A stretch of DNA of 64,000 nucleotides. It comes from Streptomyces flavotricini. Its GTDB lineage: Bacteria > Actinomycetota > Actinomycetes > Streptomycetales > Streptomycetaceae. The stretch covers positions 8,279,095 through 8,343,094 of the forward strand of contig NZ_JAINUL010000001.1 in NCBI RefSeq assembly GCF_020639365.1. Reading direction: 5' to 3'. Below the pieces are notes generated by a model. That model worked only from the letters and a program-made list of their open reading frames with translations. It did no database searches and was not told the origin of the DNA. This document shows, piece after piece, positions 8,896-16,920 of this stretch; position 1 is the stretch's first letter, and each line of letters opens with the position of its first letter. The position numbers were made by a program, and so were the translations under genes.

Positions 8896-9531
8896 GTGCG
8901 ACTTGATCACGTGTCCTATGCGGTGGCCCGCGACAGCTTCGTCTCGACCGTCCAGTGGATCGGATCGGCCCTCGGCGCCGGGTTCGTCGACGGCGGCGTG
9001 CACCCGCGATTCGGCACCCGCAATTTCATTCTCCCGCTGAGCGGCGGCACCTACGTCGAGGTGGTCACCACACTCGACCACCCCGCCGCCGACCGCGCAC
9101 CCTTCGGCCAGGCGGTCGCGCGCCGCGCCGCCGAGGGCGGCGGCTGGCTCGGTTGGGTGGTCTCCGTCGACGACATGGCCCCGGTCGAGGCCCGCCTCGG
9201 CCGCACCTCGGCCGAGGGCCACCGTGTCCGCCCCGACGGGTTCGACCTGAGGTGGAAGCAGATCGGCCTGCTGGAACTGATGGAGGACCCGCAACTGCCC
9301 TACTTCCTGCAGTGGTTGGTCCCCATCGAGGAGCGCCCGAGCGCCGACCCGCGCACGTCCACCGCCATCCACGGGGTCTCCATCGCCGGGGACGCCGCCT
9401 CCATCGCCGAATTCCTCGGCGAACCGGCCGAGCACCCCCTCGACCAGATCGACGTCACCTGGGTCGAGGATGAGGAACCGGGCCTGGTCTCGGTCGAGTT
9501 CACCACTGCCCACGGCCCCGTCACGATCTGA
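8896..9531 (+). CDS. VOC-superfamily (glyoxalase-like) protein
   Basis: A 211-aa protein beginning VRLDHVSYAV, the usual first beta strand of a vicinal-oxygen-chelate fold. FGTRNFILPL and GTYVEVVT follow, then a second similar module (AIHGVSIAGD to VSVEFTTAHG). This matches the glyoxalase-like family common in actinobacteria, whose substrates are mostly unknown. GTG at 8896 is preferred over the in-frame GTG at 8866 because homologues begin at this His-containing strand. It appears monocistronic, with an IS remnant starting about 100 bp downstream. Confidence 0.85.
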   Translation: MRLDHVSYAVARDSFVSTVQWIGSALGAGFVDGGVHPRFGTRNFILPLSGGTYVEVVTTLDHPAADRAPFGQAVARRAAEGGGWLGWVVSVDDMAPVEARLGRTSAEGHRVRPDGFDLRWKQIGLLELMEDPQLPYFLQWLVPIEERPSADPRTSTAIHGVSIAGDAASIAEFLGEPAEHPLDQIDVTWVEDEEPGLVSVEFTTAHGPVTI

Positions 9532-9637
9532 CCAGGGCCCGACTGCCCCGCGGGAGCAGCCGGCCGCGGTCTCCTGGCTGGCGCGTGTCTCCCCGATGGG
9601 CTGGTCCGTTGATCGGTTGTGTCTGCCTGCCCGATTG

Positions 9638-10243
9638 GTGATCACTGATGTGATGTGGGGCCGGATCGAGCCGTTGATGCCGGCCGATCCGGCCGTGGAC
9701 GGGGGTGGGCTGATCGCCGCCGAACGCTCGAGGCCATCGCGTCGAAGTACCGCACCAACTCGCCCTGGCGGGGCCTGCCCGACGAGCTCGGTAAAGGCCG
9801 CAGCGAGCCCGCCGACCACGCCCTCGGGCGCTCACGCGGCGGCCTGAGCACCAAGGTCCACCCGGCCGCCGACGACGGCGCACGGCCCCTGGCCCTGACC
9901 GTCACCGCGGGCCACGCAGGCGACGCACCCGCCTTCGAAGCGTTCATGGCCCGCATCCGCGTGCCACGAAGCGGGCCCGGCAGGACCCGAAGCCGGCCGT
10001 TGGCCGTGCTCGCGGACCGGGCCCACTCCTCCCGTGCCATCCGGTCCCACCGGCGAGGACGCGGGATCCGCGCGGTCATCCCGCAGCCGTCCGACTTGGA
10101 TCGGCCACCGCCTGCGGCGAGGACGCCGAGGCGGCCGCCCGCCCGGCTTCGACGCCGAGATCCACAAGCAGCGGAACAGCGTCGAACGCAGCATGGGCCG
10201 CCTCAAGCGGTGACGCGGCCTGGCCACACGAGGCGCTGCTGGC
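9638..10243 (+). pseudogene. IS5-family transposase remnant
   Basis: Transposase sequence is spread over shifting frames. The N-terminal segment (VITDVMWGRIEPLMP) is in one frame. The middle is in another (LEAIASKYRTNSPWRGLP, GGLSTKVHPAADD, then PLAVLADRAH). The C-terminal segment, from about 10145, returns to the first frame (EIHKQRNSVERSMGRLKR) and meets a TGA where the family has a Trp codon. At least two frameshifts and one nonsense change therefore inactivate it. DDE transposases of this family mobilise their own IS. No intact terminal inverted repeats were identified. Confidence 0.8.
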
Positions 10244-10494
10244 TCATCGAGCCCTTGGGGTCGTCCATCGTGACCTTCGATGCGGCATCAGGGTGGGGAT
10301 CCGTGACGATCCGGAAGAGACGGTAGCGACAAGCCGGGAGAAGCCACAGGGCCGGCCTGGCCCGCACCTGCTGTCATGGCCACGTAAGATAGCCGCGGCA
10401 CCCGCACGCACCCGCCGCCACTCCATCCTCACCGGGCAGTAATTGGGCGAGCCGTCGATCGGATGTTCGAAGGCTTCTGATACATATTCAAGCC

Positions 10495-10920
10495 ATGAAC
10501 ATGATCACTCGCCGGCAGGCTCTGGGGCTCGGCTCCGCCGTTGCCGCGGCTGCGGGACTGGCCGCCTGCTCGTCCAAGTCGACCTCCGAGGCGCCGGGGG
10601 CAGGGGCCTCCGGCGCCTCGGGGGTGGCCGGCCCGTCCGGAGCGCCCGTCTCCCTGCCCACCGGCACCATCGACGAGACGTACGAGGGCCACCGCATCCA
10701 GATCACCGTGGGCCCAGGCGGTCATCACGGCATGGTGATGCCCACGGTCAAGGTCGACGGCAACGACCTGCACATCATGCCCAACGCCGATGGCAGCTGG
10801 GTCACCGTCGTCAACCACTACGAGACCTTCCCGGACCCGGTCTCGGCCGCCCGGGCCGCTGTCCGCGAGCTCCAGGGCGCCGACCTCGTCCCCTTCACTG
10901 CCAAAGAGGCCAAGCTGTGA
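10495..10920 (+). CDS. melC1: Tyrosinase copper chaperone MelC1 (putative Tat lipoprotein)
   Basis: A 141-aa apotyrosinase chaperone that forms a complex with MelC2, delivers copper and carries it through the Tat pathway. The body has the family features: YEGHRIQI, a GGHHGMV copper-binding His pair, ADGSWVTVVNHYETF and the terminal RAAVRELQGADLVPF. The N-terminus has a twin-arginine motif (TRRQALGLG) followed by a short hydrophobic stretch ending LAACSS, which fits a lipobox with Cys near residue 25. Best-known MelC1 proteins carry an ordinary cleaved Tat signal, so a lipid-anchored chaperone would be unusual. The stop overlaps the melC2 start (GTGA at 10917-10920). Confidence 0.93.
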   Translation: MNMITRRQALGLGSAVAAAAGLAACSSKSTSEAPGAGASGASGVAGPSGAPVSLPTGTIDETYEGHRIQITVGPGGHHGMVMPTVKVDGNDLHIMPNADGSWVTVVNHYETFPDPVSAARAAVRELQGADLVPFTAKEAKL

Positions 10921-11759
10921 CCGTCCGCAAGAACCAGGCCACCCTCACGCCGGACGAGAAGAGCGCCTTCGTCAACGCGGTCCTCGAACTCAAGCGGACG
11001 GGCATCTACGACCGGTACGTCAACGCCCACAACTGGTACCTGCTGAACGACTCGGACTTCGGCGACCGGACGGGCCACCGCTCACCCTCCTTCCTGCCCT
11101 GGCACCGCCGGTTCCTGTTGGACTTCGAGGCGGCGCTCCAGCGGATAGACAAGAACGTCTCCCTTCCCTACTGGGACTGGACGGCTGACCGTACGGCCAA
11201 CTCCTCACTGTGGGGTTCCGACTTCATGGGCGGCACCCGCCGGGGGCGCGACGGCCAAGTACTCGACGGGCCGTTCGCCTTCCAAGGCGGCAAGTGGGCC
11301 CTGACGGTGGGCGTGGACCGGCGCACGTACCTGCGACGCGGCCTCGGCTCCGGGACCCCGCAGCTACCGACGCGGGCCGACGTGGACTCCGTGATCGCCC
11401 TGCCGGTGTACGACTCCGCCCCCTGGAACAGCGCCTCGAACGGGTTCCGCAACGCCCTGGAGGGCTGGCGGGGCGTCAACCTGCACAACCGGGTGCACGT
11501 GTGGGTCGGCGGCCAGATGACCTCCGCGGCCTCTCCCAACGACCCGGTGTTCTGGCTGCACCACGCCTTCATCGACAAGCTGTGGGCCGAGTGGCAGGTG
11601 AAGCACCCGAAGTCGGGCTACCTGCCCGCCGTCCGGACGGCGAACGTGGTCGACCTGCGGTCCGTCCTGAGCCCGTGGAACAACGTGACCCCGGCCGACC
11701 TGCTCGACCATCACCGCTTCTACACGTTCGACACGGAGAGCGGCGGGCAGCGCTTCTGA
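10917..11759 (+). CDS. melC2: Tyrosinase MelC2 (melanin synthesis)
   Basis: A 280-aa binuclear type-3 copper monooxygenase that oxidises tyrosine and DOPA to quinones, leading to melanin. Copper ligands are at the classical positions: CuA His38, His54 and His63 (AHNWY, TGHRS, PWHRRF), and CuB His190, His194 and His216 (NLHNRVHVW, FWLHHAF). There is no signal peptide; in this family the enzyme is exported as a passenger of MelC1. The GTG start at 10917 overlaps melC1 and begins MTVRKNQATLT, as in known MelC2. Length equals that of characterised Streptomyces tyrosinases, and no damage is visible. Confidence 0.96.
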   Translation: MTVRKNQATLTPDEKSAFVNAVLELKRTGIYDRYVNAHNWYLLNDSDFGDRTGHRSPSFLPWHRRFLLDFEAALQRIDKNVSLPYWDWTADRTANSSLWGSDFMGGTRRGRDGQVLDGPFAFQGGKWALTVGVDRRTYLRRGLGSGTPQLPTRADVDSVIALPVYDSAPWNSASNGFRNALEGWRGVNLHNRVHVWVGGQMTSAASPNDPVFWLHHAFIDKLWAEWQVKHPKSGYLPAVRTANVVDLRSVLSPWNNVTPADLLDHHRFYTFDTESGGQRF

Positions 11760-11764
11760 CTGCC

Positions 11765-12025
11765 TGAACGTCGATTCCAAGGTCGGCGCCGTGCTGGATC
11801 ACGCTGGTCTGGTAGCCGCCGTCGCCCATGCCTTGGTCGCGCTCGGATGGGCTGCAGCCGGCTCGGTGAGAGCCCGCCTGCCGCCGACGGAGTCGTGGAT
11901 CGAGGCGGTGGTGGCGGGGACGGGGAGGACCAGTCCGACGGCGTCGGTGATCAGGTGGCGTTTGCGCGGTACCAGGTCCTGCGCGGGCAGCCTGGCCACA
12001 AGAGCATCCCCGAATGGCAACTACC
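11765..12025 (-). pseudogene. Transposase fragment
   Basis: In reverse, one frame reads RKRHLITDAVGLVLPVPATT, the DDE strand that usually follows KGRKRH. A second frame continues GMGDGGYQTSVIQHGADLGI, the next conserved DGGY block. The frameshift and the missing ends show that it is inactive. It abuts the end of melC2. Confidence 0.65.
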
Positions 12026-12029
12026 GGGA

Positions 12030-12686
12030 TCAGGCGCTCTCTTGCAGCTGGACGGTGGTGCCGGGCTCGAGGCGCTCGATCGGGGTGCCGGTCAGGCCCT
12101 TCTCGCCGAGGAGATTGGCGGTGGAGTGCTGGCCGAGGTCGCTGAGCATGAGTTCGTGGATCTGGATGATGCGCTTGGGCTTGACGGTGCGGACGTAGTC
12201 GGCGGCTTCGCCGAGCTTTGTCCATGGGCCGCTGGTCGGCAGCAGGAGGGTGTGTACGGGAGCGTCGGGCGCGAAGTAGGCGTCGCCGGGGTGGTAGACG
12301 GCTCCGTTGTCGAGGAGGTAGCCGACGTTGTCGGGGCACGGGATGTCGGCGTGGATCAGCCCGTGGCGGTGGCCGTGGACGGTGGCGGTGATGGAACCGA
12401 CGCTGAAGGTGTCGCCCGCGGCGACGGCGTGGACGCGGCCACCGTGGCTGCCGAGGGTGGCTGCGACCGTGGCCGTGCCGTAGACCTGCAGCCCGGGCTG
12501 GGCTTCGAGAGCGGCGACGACGAGCTTTTCGTCGAAGTGGTCGAAGTGTTCGTGGGTGATCAGGACGGCATGAGCCTGGGTGACGGCTTCTGCCGCGTCC
12601 GGGGTGAGGGTGCCGGGGTCGATGACCAGGCGGGTGCCGTCCTTCTCGAGTGTGATGCAGGCATGGGAGTGCTTGGTGAGCTTCAC
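12030..12686 (-). CDS. MBL-fold metal-dependent hydrolase (UlaG-like)
   Basis: A 218-aa metallo-beta-lactamase fold protein. It starts MKLTKHSHACITLEKDG and carries the HxHxDH zinc motif (THEHFDH, near residue 45). Further His and Asp ligands lie in HGHRHG and HPGDAYF, with a late IHELML. Members of this branch act on phosphorylated or lactone-type small molecules, but specificity cannot be read here. It is divergent from a MarR-type gene with 41 bp between starts, so it is a likely target of that regulator. Confidence 0.88.
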   Translation of the reverse strand: MKLTKHSHACITLEKDGTRLVIDPGTLTPDAAEAVTQAHAVLITHEHFDHFDEKLVVAALEAQPGLQVYGTATVAATLGSHGGRVHAVAAGDTFSVGSITATVHGHRHGLIHADIPCPDNVGYLLDNGAVYHPGDAYFAPDAPVHTLLLPTSGPWTKLGEAADYVRTVKPKRIIQIHELMLSDLGQHSTANLLGEKGLTGTPIERLEPGTTVQLQESA

Positions 12687-12727
12687 AAGCGGGTCCTTTC
12701 CGAACCGACCGAATATCTACAGCCACT

Positions 12728-13093
12728 GTGCGCACTGCCGACACGATGCCGCCCGGCGAGGCCGCCGTCCTGGGCTACCTGGACCGCAGCGGCCCGCTGA
12801 CCACCGCCGGTATCGCACAACAGCGGGGAGTCAGTCACCAGTCGGCTGCCAAGGCGGTCAAGGAACTCCTGGCTCAGGGCCTTGTGCATGCCGAGGCGCA
12901 CCCGAGCGACGGCCGCAAGCTGTTGCTCCACCTCACGCCGGCGGGAAGCGGCCGTCTGGCCGAGGAGCGCCGAAGGCGTGCGGACTGGCTCGGCACCGCG
13001 ATCAGCGAAGTCCTCAGTTCCGATGAACGAAAGACGCTTGAGGTGGCGCTGCCCCTGCTGTCACGCCTGACCACACACTTGAATGGCAGGTAG
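12728..13093 (+). CDS. MarR-family transcriptional regulator (short N-terminus)
   Basis: A 121-aa winged-helix protein. EAAVLGYLDRSGPLTT leads into a recognition helix (VSHQSAAKAVKELLAQ) and a wing (AHPSDGRKLLLHLTPAG), as in MarR. Usual family length is about 140-150 aa. Here the first dimerisation helix is largely absent because no start codon lies upstream in frame, so either the N-terminus is genuinely short or it has been lost. The GTG start lies in the 41-bp gap shared with the divergent hydrolase gene, which it probably controls. Confidence 0.8.
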   Translation: MRTADTMPPGEAAVLGYLDRSGPLTTAGIAQQRGVSHQSAAKAVKELLAQGLVHAEAHPSDGRKLLLHLTPAGSGRLAEERRRRADWLGTAISEVLSSDERKTLEVALPLLSRLTTHLNGR

Positions 13094-13445
13094 CCCAGGG
13101 ACTGTCGTTTGGGCCATCGTGCGCTGTGCATAGTGAAGTTGCAGGTCACGAGTCTGGTGTGCGCGATGTCCGAGAAGAGGTACCACCCGTCGCGAACGGG
13201 GACGTGCGTCTGCTGGATACGCTGGACCCGACCTTACGTCGTGATCAAAGACGTCCGGTGCGAGGTCGAACTGGCTGTAGCCGACAGTCCGGTCAGCACG
13301 CCGTCCCGCGCGTGATGCCCTACTCGATCGACAGCTCGCCGGTACCTGTGACGAACCGGTGACACCGACGCCGCCGTCCGTGTCTCCCCTCCTGGTAATT
13401 TGGCACACTCTTTCGATCAATTCGTGCTCCACTGGGGGACTTCTC
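13094..13445. other. Intergenic region, no named gene
   Basis: About 350 bp. A reverse-frame stretch near 13180-13100 (WYLFSDIAHTRLVTCNF) looks like a fragment of a real protein but has no identifiable start or family. The last 50 bp hold the GGGGGA ribosome site of the next gene. Confidence 0.3.
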
Positions 13446-13934
13446 GTGCACAAGAACCTGCGCCACAGCCTCATCGCCGCCGCCGGCATCGCGGCCGCCC
13501 TGGCCCTCACGGCCTGCGGCAGTGACTCCGGTAACGACAAGGCCGCCACCTCCAAGGACCCGAAGCCGGCCGCGACGCCGAGCAGTCCGGCGGCCGCTTC
13601 CAGCTCCAGCTCCGGTGCCGACGCCAAGGGCGGCAGTGTGGAGGGCGGCTGGATCTCGATGGCGAACCCGTCGAAGCCCGTCGTCCTGACCGTCAAGGGC
13701 AAGACCGCCGTGGTCGTCGAGGGCGCCTCCGGCCTGACCTGCCAGGGCACCACCGACGGCAAGTCCTTCGACCTCAAGTGCCCGGCGGGCGCACTGCACG
13801 CGAAGGGCCAGGTCGCCTCCGTGGACGCGGCCGAACTGAAGGTCACCTGGCAGGAAGTCGGCACCGAGACCTACCAGAAGAGCGAGCCGGGCAAGCTCCC
13901 CACGGGCCTCCCCACCGTCATCCCGAAGCCCTGA
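13446..13934 (+). CDS. Secreted lipoprotein of unknown function
   Basis: A 162-aa lipoprotein. A basic start (VHKNLRHS) precedes a hydrophobic h-region and the lipobox LTAC, giving a lipidated Cys near residue 24. A Ser/Ala/Pro/Lys-rich linker follows (about 25-60), then a compact beta-rich domain (LTVKGKTAVVVEGASGLTC, then SFDLKCPAGAL) with two Cys that may pair. GTG at 13446 is chosen over the upstream in-frame start because only from here does a proper signal peptide with a GGGGGA ribosome site result. The same layout is common in streptomycete surface proteins of unknown role. A hairpin terminator follows directly. Confidence 0.85.
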   Translation: MHKNLRHSLIAAAGIAAALALTACGSDSGNDKAATSKDPKPAATPSSPAAASSSSSGADAKGGSVEGGWISMANPSKPVVLTVKGKTAVVVEGASGLTCQGTTDGKSFDLKCPAGALHAKGQVASVDAAELKVTWQEVGTETYQKSEPGKLPTGLPTVIPKP

Positions 13935-13940
13935 CCCATC

Positions 13941-13979
13941 CCGTACGGTCCCGTTCCTCGGGCGGTCGGGGCCGTACGG
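13941..13979 (+). terminator. Hairpin terminator after the lipoprotein gene
   Basis: Arms of 13 nt (13941-13953 and 13967-13979, core CCGTACGG) pair with one mismatch across a 13-nt loop, 7 bp after the stop. There is no U tract, as is usual for Streptomyces hairpin terminators. Confidence 0.6.
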
Positions 13980-14252
13980 TGGCAGTGTGCAGCCCACAGG
14001 GCGACGACGGCACGGGCATGGGTGCGGCCGGGACCATACGCCACGGCACCGCCAGTGCGTCCTGGGCGCCGGATCGACCTGGTTCGTCGCCTGGACATTC
14101 CCCTCCTCGGCGTCGATCGGTGGGTGGCGGAATGGATGATGGGAACGACGAGACGACATCCCCGAAGCCTTCCGCGGCCTCGCCACCAGCCTCATTGCCC
14201 ACAGACACGTCCAACGCCTTTGTCAGGGCCTCTTGCGACCTGGGGAGAATTG

Positions 14253-14888
14253 ATGGGGCCCTCTGATTCACTGAGACACATGGGGATCGGGGCATTCATC
14301 ACACAGACGCGGCTGCTGGCGGCACACGAGGGGCGGTGGATGGCGAGCCTCGGGTTGTGGGTGGCTCGGCGCTCCCACGGGGTCGGGGAGGCGGACATCC
14401 CTGTGGGGTACGCGCGTGCTCAGGCGCCGACGGCGTACGGGCTGGTGTTCGTGTTCGTGGTCGAGACGGTGGGGGTGTCCTTCATGCTCGCCGCGTATCC
14501 GGTCGCCCACCTGGTCATGCTGCTTCTCGACCTCTACACGGTGCTTCTGGTCCTGGGGCTGCACGCCGCCGCGGTCACACGCCCACACGTCGTGGGGTCG
14601 GGCGAGCTGCGGGTGCGGCGCGGTGCACGGCTCGATCTGCGGATTCCCTTGGAACGGATCGCGTCCGCCCGTTACGACCTCCGCTTCCCGGACGCGAACA
14701 AGTCGGAGGACGGTGTGCTGGACGTGGCCATCGCCTCGCAGACCTCGATCACTATCGAACTGGCCCAACCGGTCACCACCGTCAGTCTGTTGGGTCAGCG
14801 CACGCAGGTTCATACGGTCCGCTGCCACGCCGACGAACCTCAGGCCGCGGTCACGGCGATCAAGAAAGCGCTGCCGGCGGCGAGTTGA
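14253..14888 (+). CDS. Membrane protein of unknown function
   Basis: A 211-aa protein with two adjacent transmembrane helices (about residues 65-110, YGLVFVFVVETVGVSFML and VMLLLDLYTVLLVLGL). They are followed by a soluble C-terminal domain of alternating strands (SGELRVRRGARLDLRIPLER, then ITIELAQPVTTV) resembling PH-like domains of small actinobacterial membrane proteins. ATG at 14253 is chosen for its GGGGAG ribosome site; the frame stays open upstream but reads as non-coding. No enzymatic motif is seen. The region between the terminator and this start (13980-14252) holds no named gene. Confidence 0.75.
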   Translation: MGPSDSLRHMGIGAFITQTRLLAAHEGRWMASLGLWVARRSHGVGEADIPVGYARAQAPTAYGLVFVFVVETVGVSFMLAAYPVAHLVMLLLDLYTVLLVLGLHAAAVTRPHVVGSGELRVRRGARLDLRIPLERIASARYDLRFPDANKSEDGVLDVAIASQTSITIELAQPVTTVSLLGQRTQVHTVRCHADEPQAAVTAIKKALPAAS

Positions 14889-15100
14889 CAGGCCGACATT
14901 GTCACCGCGGGTCGGCCGTGCGGGACTGCGGACCGTGACATGAGACGGGCCGCACGAGTTGGGTGAGTTGTGAAGCTGACCTGGGCCTGTGCGGCCTGCT
15001 CCCATCCTGCCCCGTCCGGTATCTCCCGCGCGCACTTGCGCGAGTTGCTCGAAGGACTCGCAGCTGCGTGGGAAGCAGCGCGCGAGTCCGCGCTACGTGA

Positions 15101-15400
15101 TCAGCGTGGCGGCCCCGGCGCCGATCGGTGGGGGCCGGGCGCAAGCTTCAGGAAGGCCTCCTGGATGTCGTCCCGGATGTCCCAGCGGATCCGCAGGCGA
15201 CGGAAGCCGTGAATCCAGGCGTTCGTCCGCTCAGCGACCCACCGGACGGTGCCCAGACCGGAACCGTGCGGGACTCCTCGCCGTGCGAAGACCGGCTTGA
15301 TCCCGCGCTTCCACAACAGGCGACGGTACTTGTCGTAGTCGTATCCCCGGTCCGCATAGAGCCGCAGGTACGTGGCGAAACTTGCGGTTGTACCGATCCG
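15101..15400 (-). pseudogene. IS5-family transposase 3' fragment
   Basis: The last 100 or so codons of a transposase survive in one frame: LYADRGYDYDKYRRLL, KRGIKPVFARRGVPHGSGL, RWVAERTNAWIHGFRRL, then the tail RDDIQEAFLKLAPG. The DxGYD and RxxxERTNAW blocks are the later DDE motifs. The N-terminal two-thirds are absent, so it is inactive. It lies just downstream of the vWA gene and may mark the break point of an old insertion or deletion. Confidence 0.75.
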
Positions 15401-15441
15401 GCCGCGGGCCCGCCCAGACCTCGCGTCCGTGGTCGGAGGGG

Positions 15442-16482
15442 TCAGACCATGACCAGCAGTCGCGTGTTCGGTACCAGTTTCCGATTCACGCTGGTGCTCT
15501 GCACGAAGATGGTGAAGTCGTCGTTGTGGTCCGGCTTGACGCGGACTTCCGAGTCCGGCAGGCCGAGCAGGGCCCGGGCCTCCGGTCCCGTGTACACCTG
15601 GTCCGTCTTCTTCTCCAGTACCGCGATCTGCTTCCGCGCCTGAATCCTTTCCGACTTGCTCAGCTGGTAGAAAGCGCAACCGGTCCGGTAATTCTGCCCG
15701 CACTCGATGACCCATTCCCGGATCGCCGCATTGCGAGCCACGGAAACCAGCTGGTACTGCGACGGATCGACCGGAGCGAGGCCTGCCGCGGCAATGGTTT
15801 CCTTGTTGACCACCTCGGCACCCGTGGAGAACACCGCTTTCGTTCCCCGGATGCCCTTGGTACGGCCCACCATGAAGTTTTCGGTGGCCTTCAGAATCAC
15901 CTGGCCGGCTTCCTCCAGGCCCTGTGTGCTCGTGGCGTCCCAAATGGCGATGTTGTCTTTCGGGAAGCCGCACTGCATGGCCTCGCGCTTGCCCATCTGG
16001 TCCGGCACGAGGACGGCCAGCGTCCAGTTGTCCTGCTGCGTTTCGATCATCGTGGCGACGGCCTGCACCAGGTCACGAGCGCTGCGGGAAGGGGCATCCG
16101 GGCAGCGGTGACTCGCGTTCTCCTGCCCGTCGGTCAGCACGAAAGTGAGGAAGCTGTGGTCGCCGTAGAGCTGGGCCGTCTGTGCCAGCTCCCGCTGCGA
16201 CTTCAGCGTGGCAGCCAGCAGAGCCGTCATTCCCCCGGCCCGGTACAGTTGCTTCAGGGACGGCATGCGCAGCACGTCCTTGTCGTAGATGACGCACTCG
16301 ACCTTGTCCGCGAAGGCGTACACCGTGACACGGGTTTCCTGGTCCAGCTCCTGTGACCGACGGGCCAGATAAGCGATCTGCTGATCGGCGACTTCGACCA
16401 CCTTGCCGCTCAGGTGCGACATGGACGAACTGGCGTCCAGCACGAGAGCGACGTGATTGATGTAGTTCTGCTTTCCGGACAT
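15442..16482 (-). CDS. von Willebrand factor A domain protein
   Basis: A 346-aa cytoplasmic protein with no signal peptide. A vWA domain lies at the N-terminus: the MIDAS motif is D16-x-S18-x-S20 (LDASSSMS), with a later Thr in AGGMTALLAA and FVLTDGQENAS. The C-terminal third (residues 230-346) is a separate conserved region with no known motif (GTKAVFSTGAEVVNKETI, then QLSKSERIQARKQIAVLEKK). Such proteins bind divalent metal and mediate protein-protein contacts; the partner is unknown. The ATG is preceded by an AGGGGGGAT ribosome site. It is divergent from the amidotransferase gene across a 438-bp gap. Confidence 0.88.
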   Translation of the reverse strand: MSGKQNYINHVALVLDASSSMSHLSGKVVEVADQQIAYLARRSQELDQETRVTVYAFADKVECVIYDKDVLRMPSLKQLYRAGGMTALLAATLKSQRELAQTAQLYGDHSFLTFVLTDGQENASHRCPDAPSRSARDLVQAVATMIETQQDNWTLAVLVPDQMGKREAMQCGFPKDNIAIWDATSTQGLEEAGQVILKATENFMVGRTKGIRGTKAVFSTGAEVVNKETIAAAGLAPVDPSQYQLVSVARNAAIREWVIECGQNYRTGCAFYQLSKSERIQARKQIAVLEKKTDQVYTGPEARALLGLPDSEVRVKPDHNDDFTIFVQSTSVNRKLVPNTRLLVMV

Positions 16483-16920
16483 GGCGGATCCCCCCTGTTT
16501 TCCGACTCGATACTTCGATCCTCCCATCCACCACTGACAATCGATCTTGGAAGAGAGCCGGGTCCGGATGCGGCGTCGGGGACGCGCGCGTGGGTCCTGG
16601 ACCGGACTGCGCCGCCACTCGCGGAGCCGACGGGGGTGCCGCCGTGACGGCGTCTCGCCCGCACCCTTCCGGGGCGCACCCGAGTCCAAACTCATGCGCG
16701 CCGCACGCACGTCCACCGGCGTCAAGGGCTGACGCGGTCGCTTGAAGGCCGCTCGGACGGGCAGGCGCCGCATATGTGATCGCCCGTACGGGCCGGCCGC
16801 CCGGCATGGGCCGAAGTGGTACAGGAGTGCAGTGATGGCGAACGCGACCAGTTGTTCCATGGAAAGTGAGGCCCCGAGGGGGCGGCGCCCGCACGGTGCC
16901 GTACGCGTGGTGGGTGCCCC
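16483..16920. other. Divergent promoter region
   Basis: A 438-bp gap between the vWA gene (reverse) and the amidotransferase gene (forward). It contains a somewhat AT-richer patch close to the vWA start and no ORF with convincing codon use. A 32-codon frame starting at 16834 runs into the amidotransferase start and could be a leader peptide, but nothing supports this beyond its position. Confidence 0.3.

Noticed and set aside
7762..9819. 685-codon reverse open frame crossing the VOC gene
   Set aside because: It is the antisense of the VOC gene over much of its length and is low-complexity Arg/Gly/Ala text. Only its last 30 codons look real and they are reported as a decayed gene.
11569..12744. 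391-codon reverse frame over the MBL-fold gene
   Set aside because: It overlaps the MBL gene in another frame and is Arg/Pro/His-rich; only its short transposase-like end is meaningful.
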